Shown here piece by piece: positions 38,894 to 48,919 of a DNA stretch of 64,000 nucleotides. The translations under genes were made by a program, and so were the position numbers. Position 1 is the stretch's first letter. Every line of letters begins with the position of its first letter. Source of the DNA: Pyrus communis (lineage: Eukaryota > Streptophyta > Magnoliopsida > Rosales > Rosaceae); the NCBI RefSeq assembly GCF_963583255.1, contig NC_084807.1, positions 1,440,872 through 1,504,871 on the forward strand, read 5' to 3'. The notes under the pieces are model-generated. The model searched no databases. It had not been told where the DNA came from and saw only the letters and a list, made by a program, of their open reading frames with translations.

Positions 38894-39061
38894 CGGATCC
38901 CTTCCACCTAAGTCAGCTAAGCAAAAAATCCGGATCCTTAAAATTTGATTCAACGGTTAAAATTATTATAACTTTTAATAGGACTTTCTGTTTATAGCCG
39001 TTTGATCAAATTTAAAGGATTCAGATTTTTTGTTCAGTTAGCTCAGGTGAAAGGGATCCGG
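38894..39061. repeat. Foldback MITE with ~62-bp arms
   Basis: The left arm starts CGGATCCCTTCCACCTAAGT and contains CCGGATCCTTAAAATTTGAT then TCAACGG. The reverse complement of the right arm reads CGGATCCCTTTCACCTGAGC with CTGAATCCTTTAAATTTGAT then CAAACGG. Mismatches are scattered. A related element is at 62178-62345. Confidence 0.75.
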
Positions 39062-39283
39062 AAACAATCTATTTCCGTTTTGAAACGGCCAAGTGGGACC
39101 CCTAAGCAAGACCGACTAAACAGTTTCCAACTCGAAATACAATAAATAATAGGTAAAAAATGGTTAGGAAGTAAAAGTGGGACCCAGAATGCCAAATGTG
39201 GGAAAACAGAGTCATGCAACCACTCTCTAAATAGTAAACAGAGCCATGCAAACTTGCCGTTTCCAAGCTTTCGCCATTTGGGG

Positions 39284-39541
39284 TATAAACGCTTTCTTTC
39301 TATTTCTCTCTCACACCAACACACGCCCCTTTATCTTCTCCCCAATCTAATTTTGGCAACGCCCCCTTCCCCCTTCAGCCCCACCCTCTCTCCCCCAAAG
39401 AACCAAACCCTCAGAACAACGCCTCCTAGAGAGAGAGAAGGAGAGAGAGAGAGAGAGGCGTAGAGCGGAACGGCGCACTACTCTTTTGGACTTTTAGTTT
39501 TAGAGAGAAATTTTTAAATGGTATTCAAGTTTTTCTCCTAA
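39284..39541 (+). promoter_or_regulatory. AGL15-like promoter and 5' leader: TATA box, GA-rich leader, short uORF
   Basis: GGGTATAAAC at 39281-39290 is a good TATA box about 340 bases before the MADS start codon. The leader has a GAGAGAGA-rich run at about 39429-39458, a pattern that recruits GAGA/BPC factors in plants. It also has an upstream ATG at 39518 opening a seven-codon frame that stops at 39539-39541, 88 bases before the main ATG. Functional effects are inference. Confidence 0.5.
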
Positions 39542-39628
39542 AGTTGGTGCCTTTTCTGGGTTTTTGAGCATTTGGGTTTTTTTAATATATTTTTTGTTGG
39601 AAGGGTTATTGAGAGTTTGAGAGAAATA

Positions 39629-42600
39629 ATGGGAAGGGGGAAGATTGAGATCAAGAGGATTGAGAATGCAAATAGCAGACAAGTCACATTCTCAAAGAGA
39701 CGTTCTGGGTTGCTAAAAAAAGCTCAGGAATTGGCTATTCTCTGTGATGCTGAGGTTGCTGTTATTATCTTCTCCAATACTGGAAAGCTTTTTGAATTTT
39801 CCAGTGCTGGGTATGTTTCTGAATTTTTACTTTTTACTTTTAAATTCTGGGTACAAATTTTCAATTTTTTTTCTCCTTCTTCTGAATTTTTTAGGTTCAT
39901 GCATGTGTTTCTGATCATGTTTCTCTGATGGGTTTTACTCTTTTTGGATAAAGATTTTGTCTTTGAATATGAATTTATCTGGGGTTTTGGTTTTTCCACT
40001 TTTACTGTTGATATTTTTTTTCTCTCTTCATTTTTTATTGTTTTTATTTTATTTTAGGGACTAGTGGATGCTCCTGTGCCCCTTTTCCCTTTTTCTTATT
40101 TGGGTTTGTGTGAATGTCTGGGATGGTCAGTTTACTTATGAAGTAGGGTTTTCTTTTCTTATAAATTCTTCCCTACACTGTTGCCTATAATCTTACAATT
40201 GTTGATTTGGAGGCGATTTCTCCTATGATTTGATCTTCTTATGAGCAAATTTTGAAGTGGTTGTGCAAATATTTGAGTATATATCTTGGTTAACGTTGAG
40301 TTTGCAAGTATGTTTTTGAGTCCTTGAGTGAAGTCTGTTCCAACTTTTATGATGTTTGATCAATTGAATCTGCAATGGACCTTGGTAAGCTAATAGTATT
40401 GGTGATGATTCTGAACTATCAGAAAGACTGATTTCAGCTAAGTTAATTTAGTGCTAAATCCGACATATAGCAGAATCGAAAGAACTTTCACTTCCTTTTA
40501 AGCTTCTCAAAGTTGAAACTGCCTTGTTTGGTTGTTGCTCCTTTGTGCATCTTCCAAAGTTAGGCAGTGGTTTATTTTTGGGATTTGAATATCCAGATGC
40601 TCTTTTCCTTTGTCCAAGCCAGCTACATTGTGCTAAAATGGGGTAAAATTGTACTTTTAAAACTACTTCCTGGTTGAAATACCTGATGCAATGCTGTTGT
40701 GAGAAAGCCTTTAATTTTCCTCTAAAGATGCCCTACACTCTATGTTGAAGGTGCTTCCTTCCTCTATCAGGCCGATCAATCTGAAACGCTTCACTGGTAA
40801 TAAGCCAGCATTGAATAACTCTTTAATTTAAACATGAATTAAGGGATGAACCGATGTATTTGACTGATTAGTTTGTAATATGGATGTTGGTTCGGATTTC
40901 CACGGAGCCATGTTTGTATTTCTGCTATATTTTTGTTTCCTGAAATTTTGGGCAAACTCATTGTGGATGGTTGCATCTACCTTGTGTACCTTGTGAAACA
41001 ATTTAGAAATGTTGCTGCAAATGAAGCGATATAGAAAGTTGAAATTAACTGTGCCCTTCATGTATAAAAAGAACACGGCTGATGTTTATTTGTTCTTCTT
41101 TTTGTAGTATGATGCGAACTCTTTCAAGATACAACAAGTGTTTAGATTCTTCAGAAGATGCACCAGAAGAAGGCAAGGCAGAGGTATTGTTCTCACAAGT
41201 TTATGCACTTGCCACTAGTTGATCTTTTGCGTTGTAGCACTTGAAATTTTAACATGGACAAATTTTTTTATCTGTTGTCCTATTTTGGTTCTTCCTGCGT
41301 TAATTTGTATGTCCACCAGTTGCATGTCAGTCTTATTCGTACGTTTGACAAAGTGAAATATACTTTTGTGCCAATTTTTCCTATGTTCAAAATTTTTTCG
41401 TTTCTCCTATGTAAACTATGCTAACCTCCTTCGGAGCAAGAACCTCACATAACATTTTTCACAAAGAATTGCAGCAACCATTGTTTTTTCGTGTTTCTAG
41501 ATTCAGAAGCAAGACTGCAAGGAGCTGGATAATCTAAAGGATGAATATGCAAAGCTACAAAAGAAACAATTGTATGTATTTACTCAATTATTAGATCTAA
41601 TAATTTTATATTTTTGGAGTAGTGCGTGTAAGATTATTATTTTCTGATTGTGTAGAAGGCTGTTGGGTAAGGAGTTGACTGATTTGAGCTTGAAAGAATT
41701 GCAGCAACTAGAACAGCAATTGAATGAAGGATTACTGACAGTGAAGGAGAGGAAGGTACAAATTATATTTTTACCTTGTTTCGTTTTTTTTTTTCTTCGA
41801 GGTATTCAGTAGGGATGTCAGATGTAGTTCAGATTAATATCTACTCATTTCTGCAATCCGTAAGGCCTAAATAGATGTTCTAATATTTCAGGAGCAATTA
41901 ATGACAGAACAACTAGAGCAATCAAGAATACAGGTATGTGGAAGTACCGAAATAGCACCGAGTCTTACTTGAAGTTTGAGATGTAAGCATTAGCACTAGC
42001 ATTGAGTAGTAAGTTGAATTATCAGTTTTCTAAAGAACTAACGAATAATATTCATTCATGCAAAACATATGAGATATAGATTTTCAGTTTCACTTTACCT
42101 AATATATTATTATTGTTCTAAATAAGCTACTTTTTCTTTGAATTTTGAACTAAAGGATATAAACAATGATTTAAAGCAAAAGACGAATAGAAAGAGGGAT
42201 TAAAATGATACAAAACACAATGTTCTACAAAAGTGACTAATCTAGACTGGAAAGTTCTCCATTTATAAATACTTCTGTTGTGGTTTAAAAGTTTGGCTTC
42301 TTGGTATAAGTTGCACTATGACCTTGAATCTTCATCGGTTTGAATTGCAAAGACAAATGTTGATTCAATGTCATAAAAAGGGACAATTATGGTTTTAACT
42401 TGTCATCTATTTTGTTTCCTCCAGGAACAGCGTGCTGTACTTGAGAATGAAACGTTGCGCAGACAGGCAAGTAACATTCTTCTTGCCAAATGCAAATTTT
42501 CTTAGTTTCACGTTACTTGGCCTTTGAGTGATTTTCTCTCATGCAAGTCTACTTCGGCATATTCTTTCTATGTAGGTTGAGGAGCTTCGATGTTTGTTTC

Positions 42601-43159
42601 CACAAACTGACCGTGCAGTCCAATCTTATTTGGAATATTATCCTGTGGAGAAAACTAAATCCCTTGTAAACCATGGCGTCACACATAGTCCTGATTTGGT
42701 CAGCAATTTTGCATTTGAGAACGGCGACTCTGACACCACCTTGCAGCTAGGGTACTCTTCTTTCCTTAATAACAAGCTTAACCTTTAAAAAATTTCACTA
42801 TATTATCTATATTCGTGCTTGATATTCTTTCAAAGAGTAGAAGAGTCTGATTAAAATTAAAGTCATATGCTCAAGTTACATTCTAAACTAAAAGGCTAAA
42901 ACAAATATTGGGGATGGTTAGTTAGGATGAGCCAACTGAAATTTACCCCAGCCCTGTTGAGCAAAATATTAATTTAGTTCCTCATACGGTGTTTCGTTTT
43001 ACAAATGATTTGATAGAAGTTTCTCAAGTGAAAATAACAGTGTTCTCTTACTCCAACGGTTTTAGTTTTACCAGGCTGCCAAGTGATGCTTGTGGGAAGA
43101 GGAAAGCTCCAGAAAGAGAAGCCAACTCCAATGACTCAGGGAGCCAATTAGGTCTGTAA
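39629..43159 (+). CDS. AGL15: MADS-box transcription factor, AGL15-like (MIKC type)
   Basis: Eight exons: 39629-39810, 41108-41183, 41501-41571, 41656-41755, 41892-41933, 42425-42466, 42576-42751 and 43075-43159. They total 774 nt, 257 aa. Residues 1-60 are the MADS domain ([20 protein letters not shown], then [20 protein letters not shown]), which binds CArG boxes. The K domain follows ([39 protein letters not shown]) and dimerises as a coiled coil. The C-terminus holds [13 protein letters not shown], an AGL15-type LxLxL-like repression motif, and ends [12 protein letters not shown]15 promotes embryo identity and represses senescence and flowering in Arabidopsis. The first intron is long (1.3 kb), as is usual for regulated MADS genes. 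Intron 6 uses a GC donor. A copia element sits 431 bases past the stop. Confidence 0.92.
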
Positions 43160-43585
43160 TTGTTTATGAGGATCTCTTTTCTGTAGGATCAACAGATGCT
43201 AGAGAAGAAGTTGATACAGTCAAGAGTGTAGTGTAGTAACCCTTTGTTGAAAGGTCAGTAACTTGTAAAAGAGTGTAGAATCGTTAGGACCCCCAAATCA
43301 TCGATGTGGTGTCATAGAAGATCCTTTCTTGGGAAGGTTTGGCTGATGAAGAGGAAAATGTCCTAGTTAGTTTTTACTAGTTTGTTTTGTATTTTCTTTC
43401 AGGTCGGAGAAAAGAAACAAAGGAAAATGTTAACTGTTTTCGAAATTGCAAGTTTTAGCTCCTCTTTCATAGTCGGATCAAGATGTTTAGAGCACCTAGA
43501 GTACTTGTTGAAGTTTCTGAATCTCAGGCTCTCGGCCATTATTTGAAATTGAAAGGTTCAAGTTATGGACCCATGTTATGAAGAA
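43160..43585 (+). other. 3' UTR and flank of the AGL15-like gene
   Basis: No coding signal. It runs up to the target-site duplication of the copia element. Confidence 0.4.
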
Positions 43586-43590
43586 TACCA

Positions 43591-43823
43591 TATTAGGGAA
43601 AATGACAAGTCACCCATTTCAGTTACTGTAAAATAGTCTGTTATCTCTAAATGTAATTAGCTGTGCTAATGTTTGTGATTAGTTAGAACTGTTATAAGGT
43701 AGGTAGTTAAGGGGTATCTTTGTAAATAGCCAAAGGCTATATATATGTCTTCACAGTGTACAAAATAATTAATTTTCAGAAATACAATTGGAAAGCTTAC
43801 AGAGGAAGTTTCCAGTTTCTATA
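43591..43823 (+). repeat. 5' LTR of the copia element
   Basis: 233 bp, beginning TATTAGGGAAAATGACAAGT and ending GTTTCTATA. The ends are TA...TA and not the usual TG...CA. It contains TATATATATG, a likely TATA region. Confidence 0.93.
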
Positions 43824-43965
43824 TGGTATCACGCCATTTCTGCTTCACAGCATCGATCCTTCCGCTCCCTCAACTCGATCGGTCGATCGATTCTTGATCG
43901 ATCTTTCTGTTCTTCTCCTCTGATTCTTCAGTTTCTCTTCTCCGATCTCTCTTGCATCAACATCT

Positions 43966-46900
43966 TTGCAAGCTATGGCGGCGCAATCATCTTCGCCACC
44001 ACCTGAATCGTCTTCTCCGTCGGTTCAAAACCCTAATTTCTCTGGAAATCCAAGTCCTCTGAGTTCCTACACCTCCTTTACGATCCACAACATCGGCAGC
44101 ATGGTGCCGATCAAGCTGAAACGATCGAACTATCTGCCATGGCGTGCGCTATTTGGCCCAATTCTACGGCGCTACAAGCTCCTTGGAATCATTGATGGTA
44201 CTGATGTATGTCCATCGCCATTCCTACCTGATCGCAGCATTAATCCTGCCTTTGAGGAATGGTACGAAAAAGATCAAAATCTCTTGATCTGGTTCAATTC
44301 CACACTTTCTGAAGAAATCATCCCCTTCACGGTGGGTGTTTCTTCGTCTCGCGAACTCTGGTTGAAGCTTGAACAGAGATTTGGTGGAATTTCAGAGGCT
44401 CATATTCATCAATTACGGTCGCGTCTCCAATCTGTTCAGAAAGGTTCTCGCTCCATCTCCGAGTATCTTCAAGAAATTAAGGAAATCTCAGACTCCTTGC
44501 AAGCTGCTGGTGCCTCCGTTTCTGATCGCGACCTAATTGCAGCCACACTTCATGGCTTGCCTGATGATTTTGAGTCCTTCATTGACTCAATCATGCTTCG
44601 ATTGTCCTCTACCTCTCTTGATGAACTCCATGGTCTTCTTCTCACTAAAGAACTGTCCATGGCTCGACGCAAAAATATCAGTTCCTCCTCTGCTGCTGAA
44701 CCTTTTCAAGCCTTCTCGGTGCACTCTCAGCCTCCTCTGCTACCTAATCCTTTTGTGTTTGCTGCTCAGCACCAATCTTCATCCTGGCAACAATCAAAAT
44801 CTGCAAATCGTGGCAAACATAACAGAGGCCATTCCTTCTCTCACAGAGGCAATCGCAATTTCCAAATGAACCGTGGCAATTACTTCAACACTCATGGAAA
44901 TCGTAACTTTCAAGGCTCTCGTCATCCTCAAGGCTCTTCCCATTTCAAAGTTCCCTGTCAAATCTGTGGTTCTAACAGTCATGAGGCTCTTGATTGTTTT
45001 GATCGAATGAATCCTGACATCTGTGGTCGGATTCCTCCAGCTAAACTCGCTGCTATGTATGTCAATCAATCTGCCAAACCAGCTCAGCCTTGGTTGATTG
45101 ACTCGGATGCGACTTCTCACATTACTAATGATGTTGCCAACATTTCTTCTCCCACTCCCTATACTGGTAAAGATAAAGTGTATATTGGTGATGGTAAAGG
45201 TCTTTCTATTCATCATATTGGTTCCTCTGCTTTGCATACTCCTCATACTTCCTTTAAGCTGCAGAATGTTTTACACGTTCCCTACATGAAACATAATCTC
45301 TTGTCTGTTTATCAGTTTCTCAAAGATAATAACTGTTCATTAACCCTTGACCCTTATGGATCCACTGTCAAGGATCATATTTCGGGGAAGATGCTTTTGC
45401 GGGGACCCGTTAGAGATGGATTCTACCCTCTTCAAGGCTCCAGCACTTCTTCACTTTCTTCTCCCTCAGCTCTGCTCAGTGTCAAGGCTCCTGTCAAAGT
45501 TTGGCACCGACGCTTGGGTCATCCATCCTCCTCTATTTTCAGAAGGGTAATTTCTACTAATAAACTGGCCTTACAAGGCAAGTCTACTATTGATTTCTTC
45601 TGCTCAGATTGTGCTATTGCCAAGAATCATAAGCTTCCTTTTGGAATTTCTTCTTCAACAACAAATCACAGTCTTCAACTTCTACACTGTGATTTGTGGG
45701 GTCCAGCGTCTATTATCTCAAACAGTGGTTTCAAGTACTATTTGCTCATTGTTGATGACTTTAGCAAATATAGCTGGTTCTTTCCTTTGAAGTCCAAGTC
45801 AGATGTTTTTTCTACATTTGTTGTCTTCAAATCTTATGTAGAAAATTTACTTGGAAATAAAATCAAAGTTTTGCACTCAGATTCAGGGGGTGAATTCATC
45901 AGTACCTCTTTTGCTTCCTTTCTCAGTACACATGGCATTTTTCACCAATTTAGCTGTCCACATACCCCTGAACAGAATAGTTGTGTTGAGAGAAAGCACA
46001 TGCATCTTGTTGAGACAGCTCGTACTTTGCTAGTTGTTTCTCATGTTCCTCATGTATTTTGGGTTGAAGCCTTCTCCACTGCCATCTATCTTATTAATCA
46101 GCTTCCCATCTCTGGTATTTCCTCATCACCATGGGAATTATTATTCAAGCAACCCCCAGATTACTCTAAACTTAAAGTGTTTGGTTGCCAATGCTTCCCT
46201 TGGCTCCAACCATATGTTCACAGCAAATTAGATGCCAAGAGCAAAAGTTGTATTTTTCTCGGATATAGCCTTCAACACAAAGGCTATCGATGTCTTGATC
46301 CCCTCACCACTCGACTTTACATCTCCAGACATGTTGTCTTTGATGAAAGTTCTTATCCATTTCAATCCCTGCAGCCTCCCTGTTTCTGTCCCAACCCATC
46401 CTCACCAGCAAGCTCTTCCTCTTTGGATCTTTATTTTGAGAAATATATTCCCCATCTCTCTACTAGCCGTGCACCATCTTCTTCACCTGTTTCTCCTTCT
46501 GCCTCCGATTCTCCCCATCCTTCTTCTTCTCAACCCATTTCAGTCCCTGCTGCTTCCAATTCTGACTTTGTTTCTGAATCCTCCACCTTACCCTTAAGTC
46601 AGTCCAATCCTCCTCCTCTTCCTCTTAATTCTCATCCAATGATCACAAGATCCAAGGCTGGCATTTATAAATCTCTCCCTCATGCCTATGCAGTAACTAA
46701 GCATCCTCTTCCTGTTGACACTGATTATGTTCCCAGTACATACCTGCAAGCTTCTAAGCATACTCATTGGCGAGCTGCAATGCAAGATGAGTATAATGCA
46801 TTGATCTCTACTGGTACTTGGTCCGTTGTCCCCTCTCATCCTTCCCAAAATATAGTTGGATGTAAATGGGTGTTTCGAGTTAAGAAAAAGGCTGATGGCA

Positions 46901-48114
46901 CCATTGACAGATTTAAGGCCAGACTAGTGGCAAAGGGTTTTCATCAACAAGAAGGTATTGACTTCCAAGAGACCTTTAGTCCAGTTGCCAAGCCAGTTAC
47001 CATTCGGATCTTACTCAGTCTTGTTGTCCAACATAACTGGTTTCTCAATCAATTGGATATAAGCAATGCCTTTCTTCATGGTGACTTAAAGGAGGATGTC
47101 TACATGCAACAACCTCCTGGGTTTGTTGATCCCAATTCTCCTACTTCAGTTTGTAAGTTGAAGAAATCCCTATATGGACTAAAACAAGCTCCTCGAGCTT
47201 GGTTTGATAAACTTTTTCAAGCTCTTCATTCTCTTGGGTTTCAACAATCTTCATCCGATGCCTCATTGTTTGTTCTTCATGGTCCTCATTTGGTTATTGT
47301 TCTTGTGTATGTTGATGACATTCTAGTAACCGGTCCTCACTCCCAAATCTGTCAACAGTTTATCACCCAACTCAGTTCTCAGTTTCCAGTAAATGATCTT
47401 GGTCATTTACACTACTTCTTGGGCTTAGAAGTACACAGATCCTCCCATGGCATTTTTGTTCATCAATCCAAGTACTTAATTGATCTTCTTAAGAAAACAC
47501 ACATGGAGGGTGCCAAACCGTGCTGCACACCCCTTAGTTCCACAAAATTAGATAACAGTGGGTCTCTCTTGTCCAACCCCACTGAATATCGTTCTATTGT
47601 TGGGGGATTACAATACCTTACTTGGACTAGACCGGATCTCGCTTTTGCTATTAACCAGATCTGCCAATTCATGCATGCTCCCAGGGAACAACATCTTCAG
47701 GCAGCTAAACGAGTTCTCCGATTTCTTAAAGGTTCTCTTTCCCACGGTTTATGGTTCACAAAGGGTTCAACCCATCTTTCAGCATACTCTGATGCTGATT
47801 GGGCTGGCTGCACTTTTGATAGAAGATCTACCAGTGGCTATTGTGTGTTCTTAGGCTCCAATCTCATTAGCTGGAGTGCTAAGAAACAAAGTACTGTTGC
47901 ACGGTCATCTACAGAGGCTGAATATCGCTCCTTAGCTCATACAGCTGCTGAACTTACTTGGGTTTGCAAAATCCTCAGAGATCTTCACTTCCCTATCCCT
48001 ACACTACCTACACTTTGGTGTGACAACATCTCAGCCATTTCCCTAGCATCTAATCCTGTTTTTCATGCTCGTACAAAGCATGTTGAGATTGATTACCACT
48101 ATATTCGAGAATAG
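43966..48114 (+). CDS. Copia gag-pol polyprotein, C-terminally truncated
   Basis: A single frame of 1382 codons. Gag has the UBN2-type region (around LKRSNYLPWRALF) and a CCHC zinc knuckle CQICGSNSHEALDC. The protease site reads WLIDSDATSH, where copia proteases normally have D-[ST]-G; residue 381 is Asp in place of Gly. Integrase shows an HHCC finger (HRRLGHP ... CSDC) and DDE residues in HCDLWG, HSDSGGEF and VERKH. Reverse transcriptase has the catalytic YVDDILVTG. RNase H has YSDADWAG, ARSSTEAEYRSLA and ends at HVEIDYHYIRE, where a TAG cuts off the last conserved ~40 codons that remain readable in the same frame after the stop. The altered protease and the early stop both suggest this copy is not autonomous. 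An alternative start three codons downstream (43975) is equally possible. Confidence 0.93.
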   Translation: MQAMAAQSSSPPPESSSPSVQNPNFSGNPSPLSSYTSFTIHNIGSMVPIKLKRSNYLPWRALFGPILRRYKLLGIIDGTDVCPSPFLPDRSINPAFEEWYEKDQNLLIWFNSTLSEEIIPFTVGVSSSRELWLKLEQRFGGISEAHIHQLRSRLQSVQKGSRSISEYLQEIKEISDSLQAAGASVSDRDLIAATLHGLPDDFESFIDSIMLRLSSTSLDELHGLLLTKELSMARRKNISSSSAAEPFQAFSVHSQPPLLPNPFVFAAQHQSSSWQQSKSANRGKHNRGHSFSHRGNRNFQMNRGNYFNTHGNRNFQGSRHPQGSSHFKVPCQICGSNSHEALDCFDRMNPDICGRIPPAKLAAMYVNQSAKPAQPWLIDSDATSHITNDVANISSPTPYTGKDKVYIGDGKGLSIHHIGSSALHTPHTSFKLQNVLHVPYMKHNLLSVYQFLKDNNCSLTLDPYGSTVKDHISGKMLLRGPVRDGFYPLQGSSTSSLSSPSALLSVKAPVKVWHRRLGHPSSSIFRRVISTNKLALQGKSTIDFFCSDCAIAKNHKLPFGISSSTTNHSLQLLHCDLWGPASIISNSGFKYYLLIVDDFSKYSWFFPLKSKSDVFSTFVVFKSYVENLLGNKIKVLHSDSGGEFISTSFASFLSTHGIFHQFSCPHTPEQNSCVERKHMHLVETARTLLVVSHVPHVFWVEAFSTAIYLINQLPISGISSSPWELLFKQPPDYSKLKVFGCQCFPWLQPYVHSKLDAKSKSCIFLGYSLQHKGYRCLDPLTTRLYISRHVVFDESSYPFQSLQPPCFCPNPSSPASSSSLDLYFEKYIPHLSTSRAPSSSPVSPSASDSPHPSSSQPISVPAASNSDFVSESSTLPLSQSNPPPLPLNSHPMITRSKAGIYKSLPHAYAVTKHPLPVDTDYVPSTYLQASKHTHWRAAMQDEYNALISTGTWSVVPSHPSQNIVGCKWVFRVKKKADGTIDRFKARLVAKGFHQQEGIDFQETFSPVAKPVTIRILLSLVVQHNWFLNQLDISNAFLHGDLKEDVYMQQPPGFVDPNSPTSVCKLKKSLYGLKQAPRAWFDKLFQALHSLGFQQSSSDASLFVLHGPHLVIVLVYVDDILVTGPHSQICQQFITQLSSQFPVNDLGHLHYFLGLEVHRSSHGIFVHQSKYLIDLLKKTHMEGAKPCCTPLSSTKLDNSGSLLSNPTEYRSIVGGLQYLTWTRPDLAFAINQICQFMHAPREQHLQAAKRVLRFLKGSLSHGLWFTKGSTHLSAYSDADWAGCTFDRRSTSGYCVFLGSNLISWSAKKQSTVARSSTEAEYRSLAHTAAELTWVCKILRDLHFPIPTLPTLWCDNISAISLASNPVFHARTKHVEIDYHYIRE

Positions 48115-48269
48115 GTTCTAGCTAATCTTCTCAAAGTTCAGTATGTTTGCAGTGCAGACCAATTAGCTGATCTTCACACCAAGTCCTTATCCAAAAGTCG
48201 ATTTCAGTTCCTGTGCTCCAAGCTTCCCATTGGAATCTGTTCTGATTCCCCTTCTAGCTTGAGGGGGTG

Positions 48270-48502
48270 TATTAGGGAAAATGACAAGTCACCCATTTCA
48301 GTTACTGTAAAATAGTATGTTATCTCTAAATGTAATTAGCTGTGCTAATGTTTGTGATTAGTTAGAACTGTTATAAGGTAGGTAGTTAAGGGGTATCTTT
48401 GTAAATAGCCAAAGGCTATATATATGTCTTCACAGTGTACAAAATAATTAATTTTCAGAAATACAATTGGAAAGCTTACAAAGGAAGTTTCCAGTTTCTA
48501 TA
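48270..48502 (+). repeat. 3' LTR of the copia element
   Basis: 233 bp, identical in length to the 5' LTR, with two substitutions by my alignment: ATAGTCTG against ATAGTATG and TTACAGAGG against TTACAAAGG. Confidence 0.93.
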
Positions 48503-48507
48503 TACCA

Positions 48508-48919
48508 AACCCTTTATTTCCATAAACAATGGCCTACGTTTACGTGAAGTTTGAACTGACTGATGTTGAAGAATTGGCGGATGAGTTGTGGTTAAGGATG
48601 AAATACCTCTTGAACTTGGAGCGAGCTGATTCTCCTCGAAATGTACCAAAAATTGAGATGACTTATAAATTTGATCTACCTAGCATTGCTCGTAGTTTTA
48701 ATTATTGCTCCGTGCTTACAAAATCTCTCTTGTCATCTCACAAAATTTTGGGCTAAACTTCATGTTCCGGGTTATATATTTTCGAAAAGGAAATAAACAT
48801 ACTGGTTTGATCATTTGAAATCTGAATTTTTACTTCATTTTTACAAACTCTGATTTACAAGCGAAAATCAATAAAAACACAACAATGTTCTGTACAAAGT
48901 GAATTATGCAATTGATCTT
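48508..48919. other. Spacer between the copia element and BPS1-like copy A
   Basis: An open frame at 48529-48756 (75 codons, MAYVYVKFELTDVEELADEL...) starts with ATG, but I recognise no family in it. It could be a relic exon or chance. From about 48776 the DNA is homologous to 54431 onward, which marks the edge of the segmental duplication. Confidence 0.35.

Larger units (their letters stand above)
43591..48502 (+). mobile_element. Full-length Ty1-copia LTR retrotransposon
   Basis: Two 233-bp LTRs (43591-43823 and 48270-48502) flank one long gag-pol frame. They are bounded by the 5-bp direct repeat TACCA (43586-43590 and 48503-48507), so this is one complete insertion. A primer binding site TGGTATCACGCC starts directly after the left LTR at 43824 and resembles the initiator-Met tRNA complement. 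A purine-rich tract (CTTGAGGGGG) lies just before the right LTR. The LTRs differ at only two positions, so the insertion is recent. The order protease, integrase, reverse transcriptase, RNase H is the Ty1-copia order. Confidence 0.96.

Noticed and set aside
43966..47854. Many secondary open frames inside the copia polyprotein
   Set aside because: All are out-of-frame shadows of the single gag-pol frame and lack known domains.
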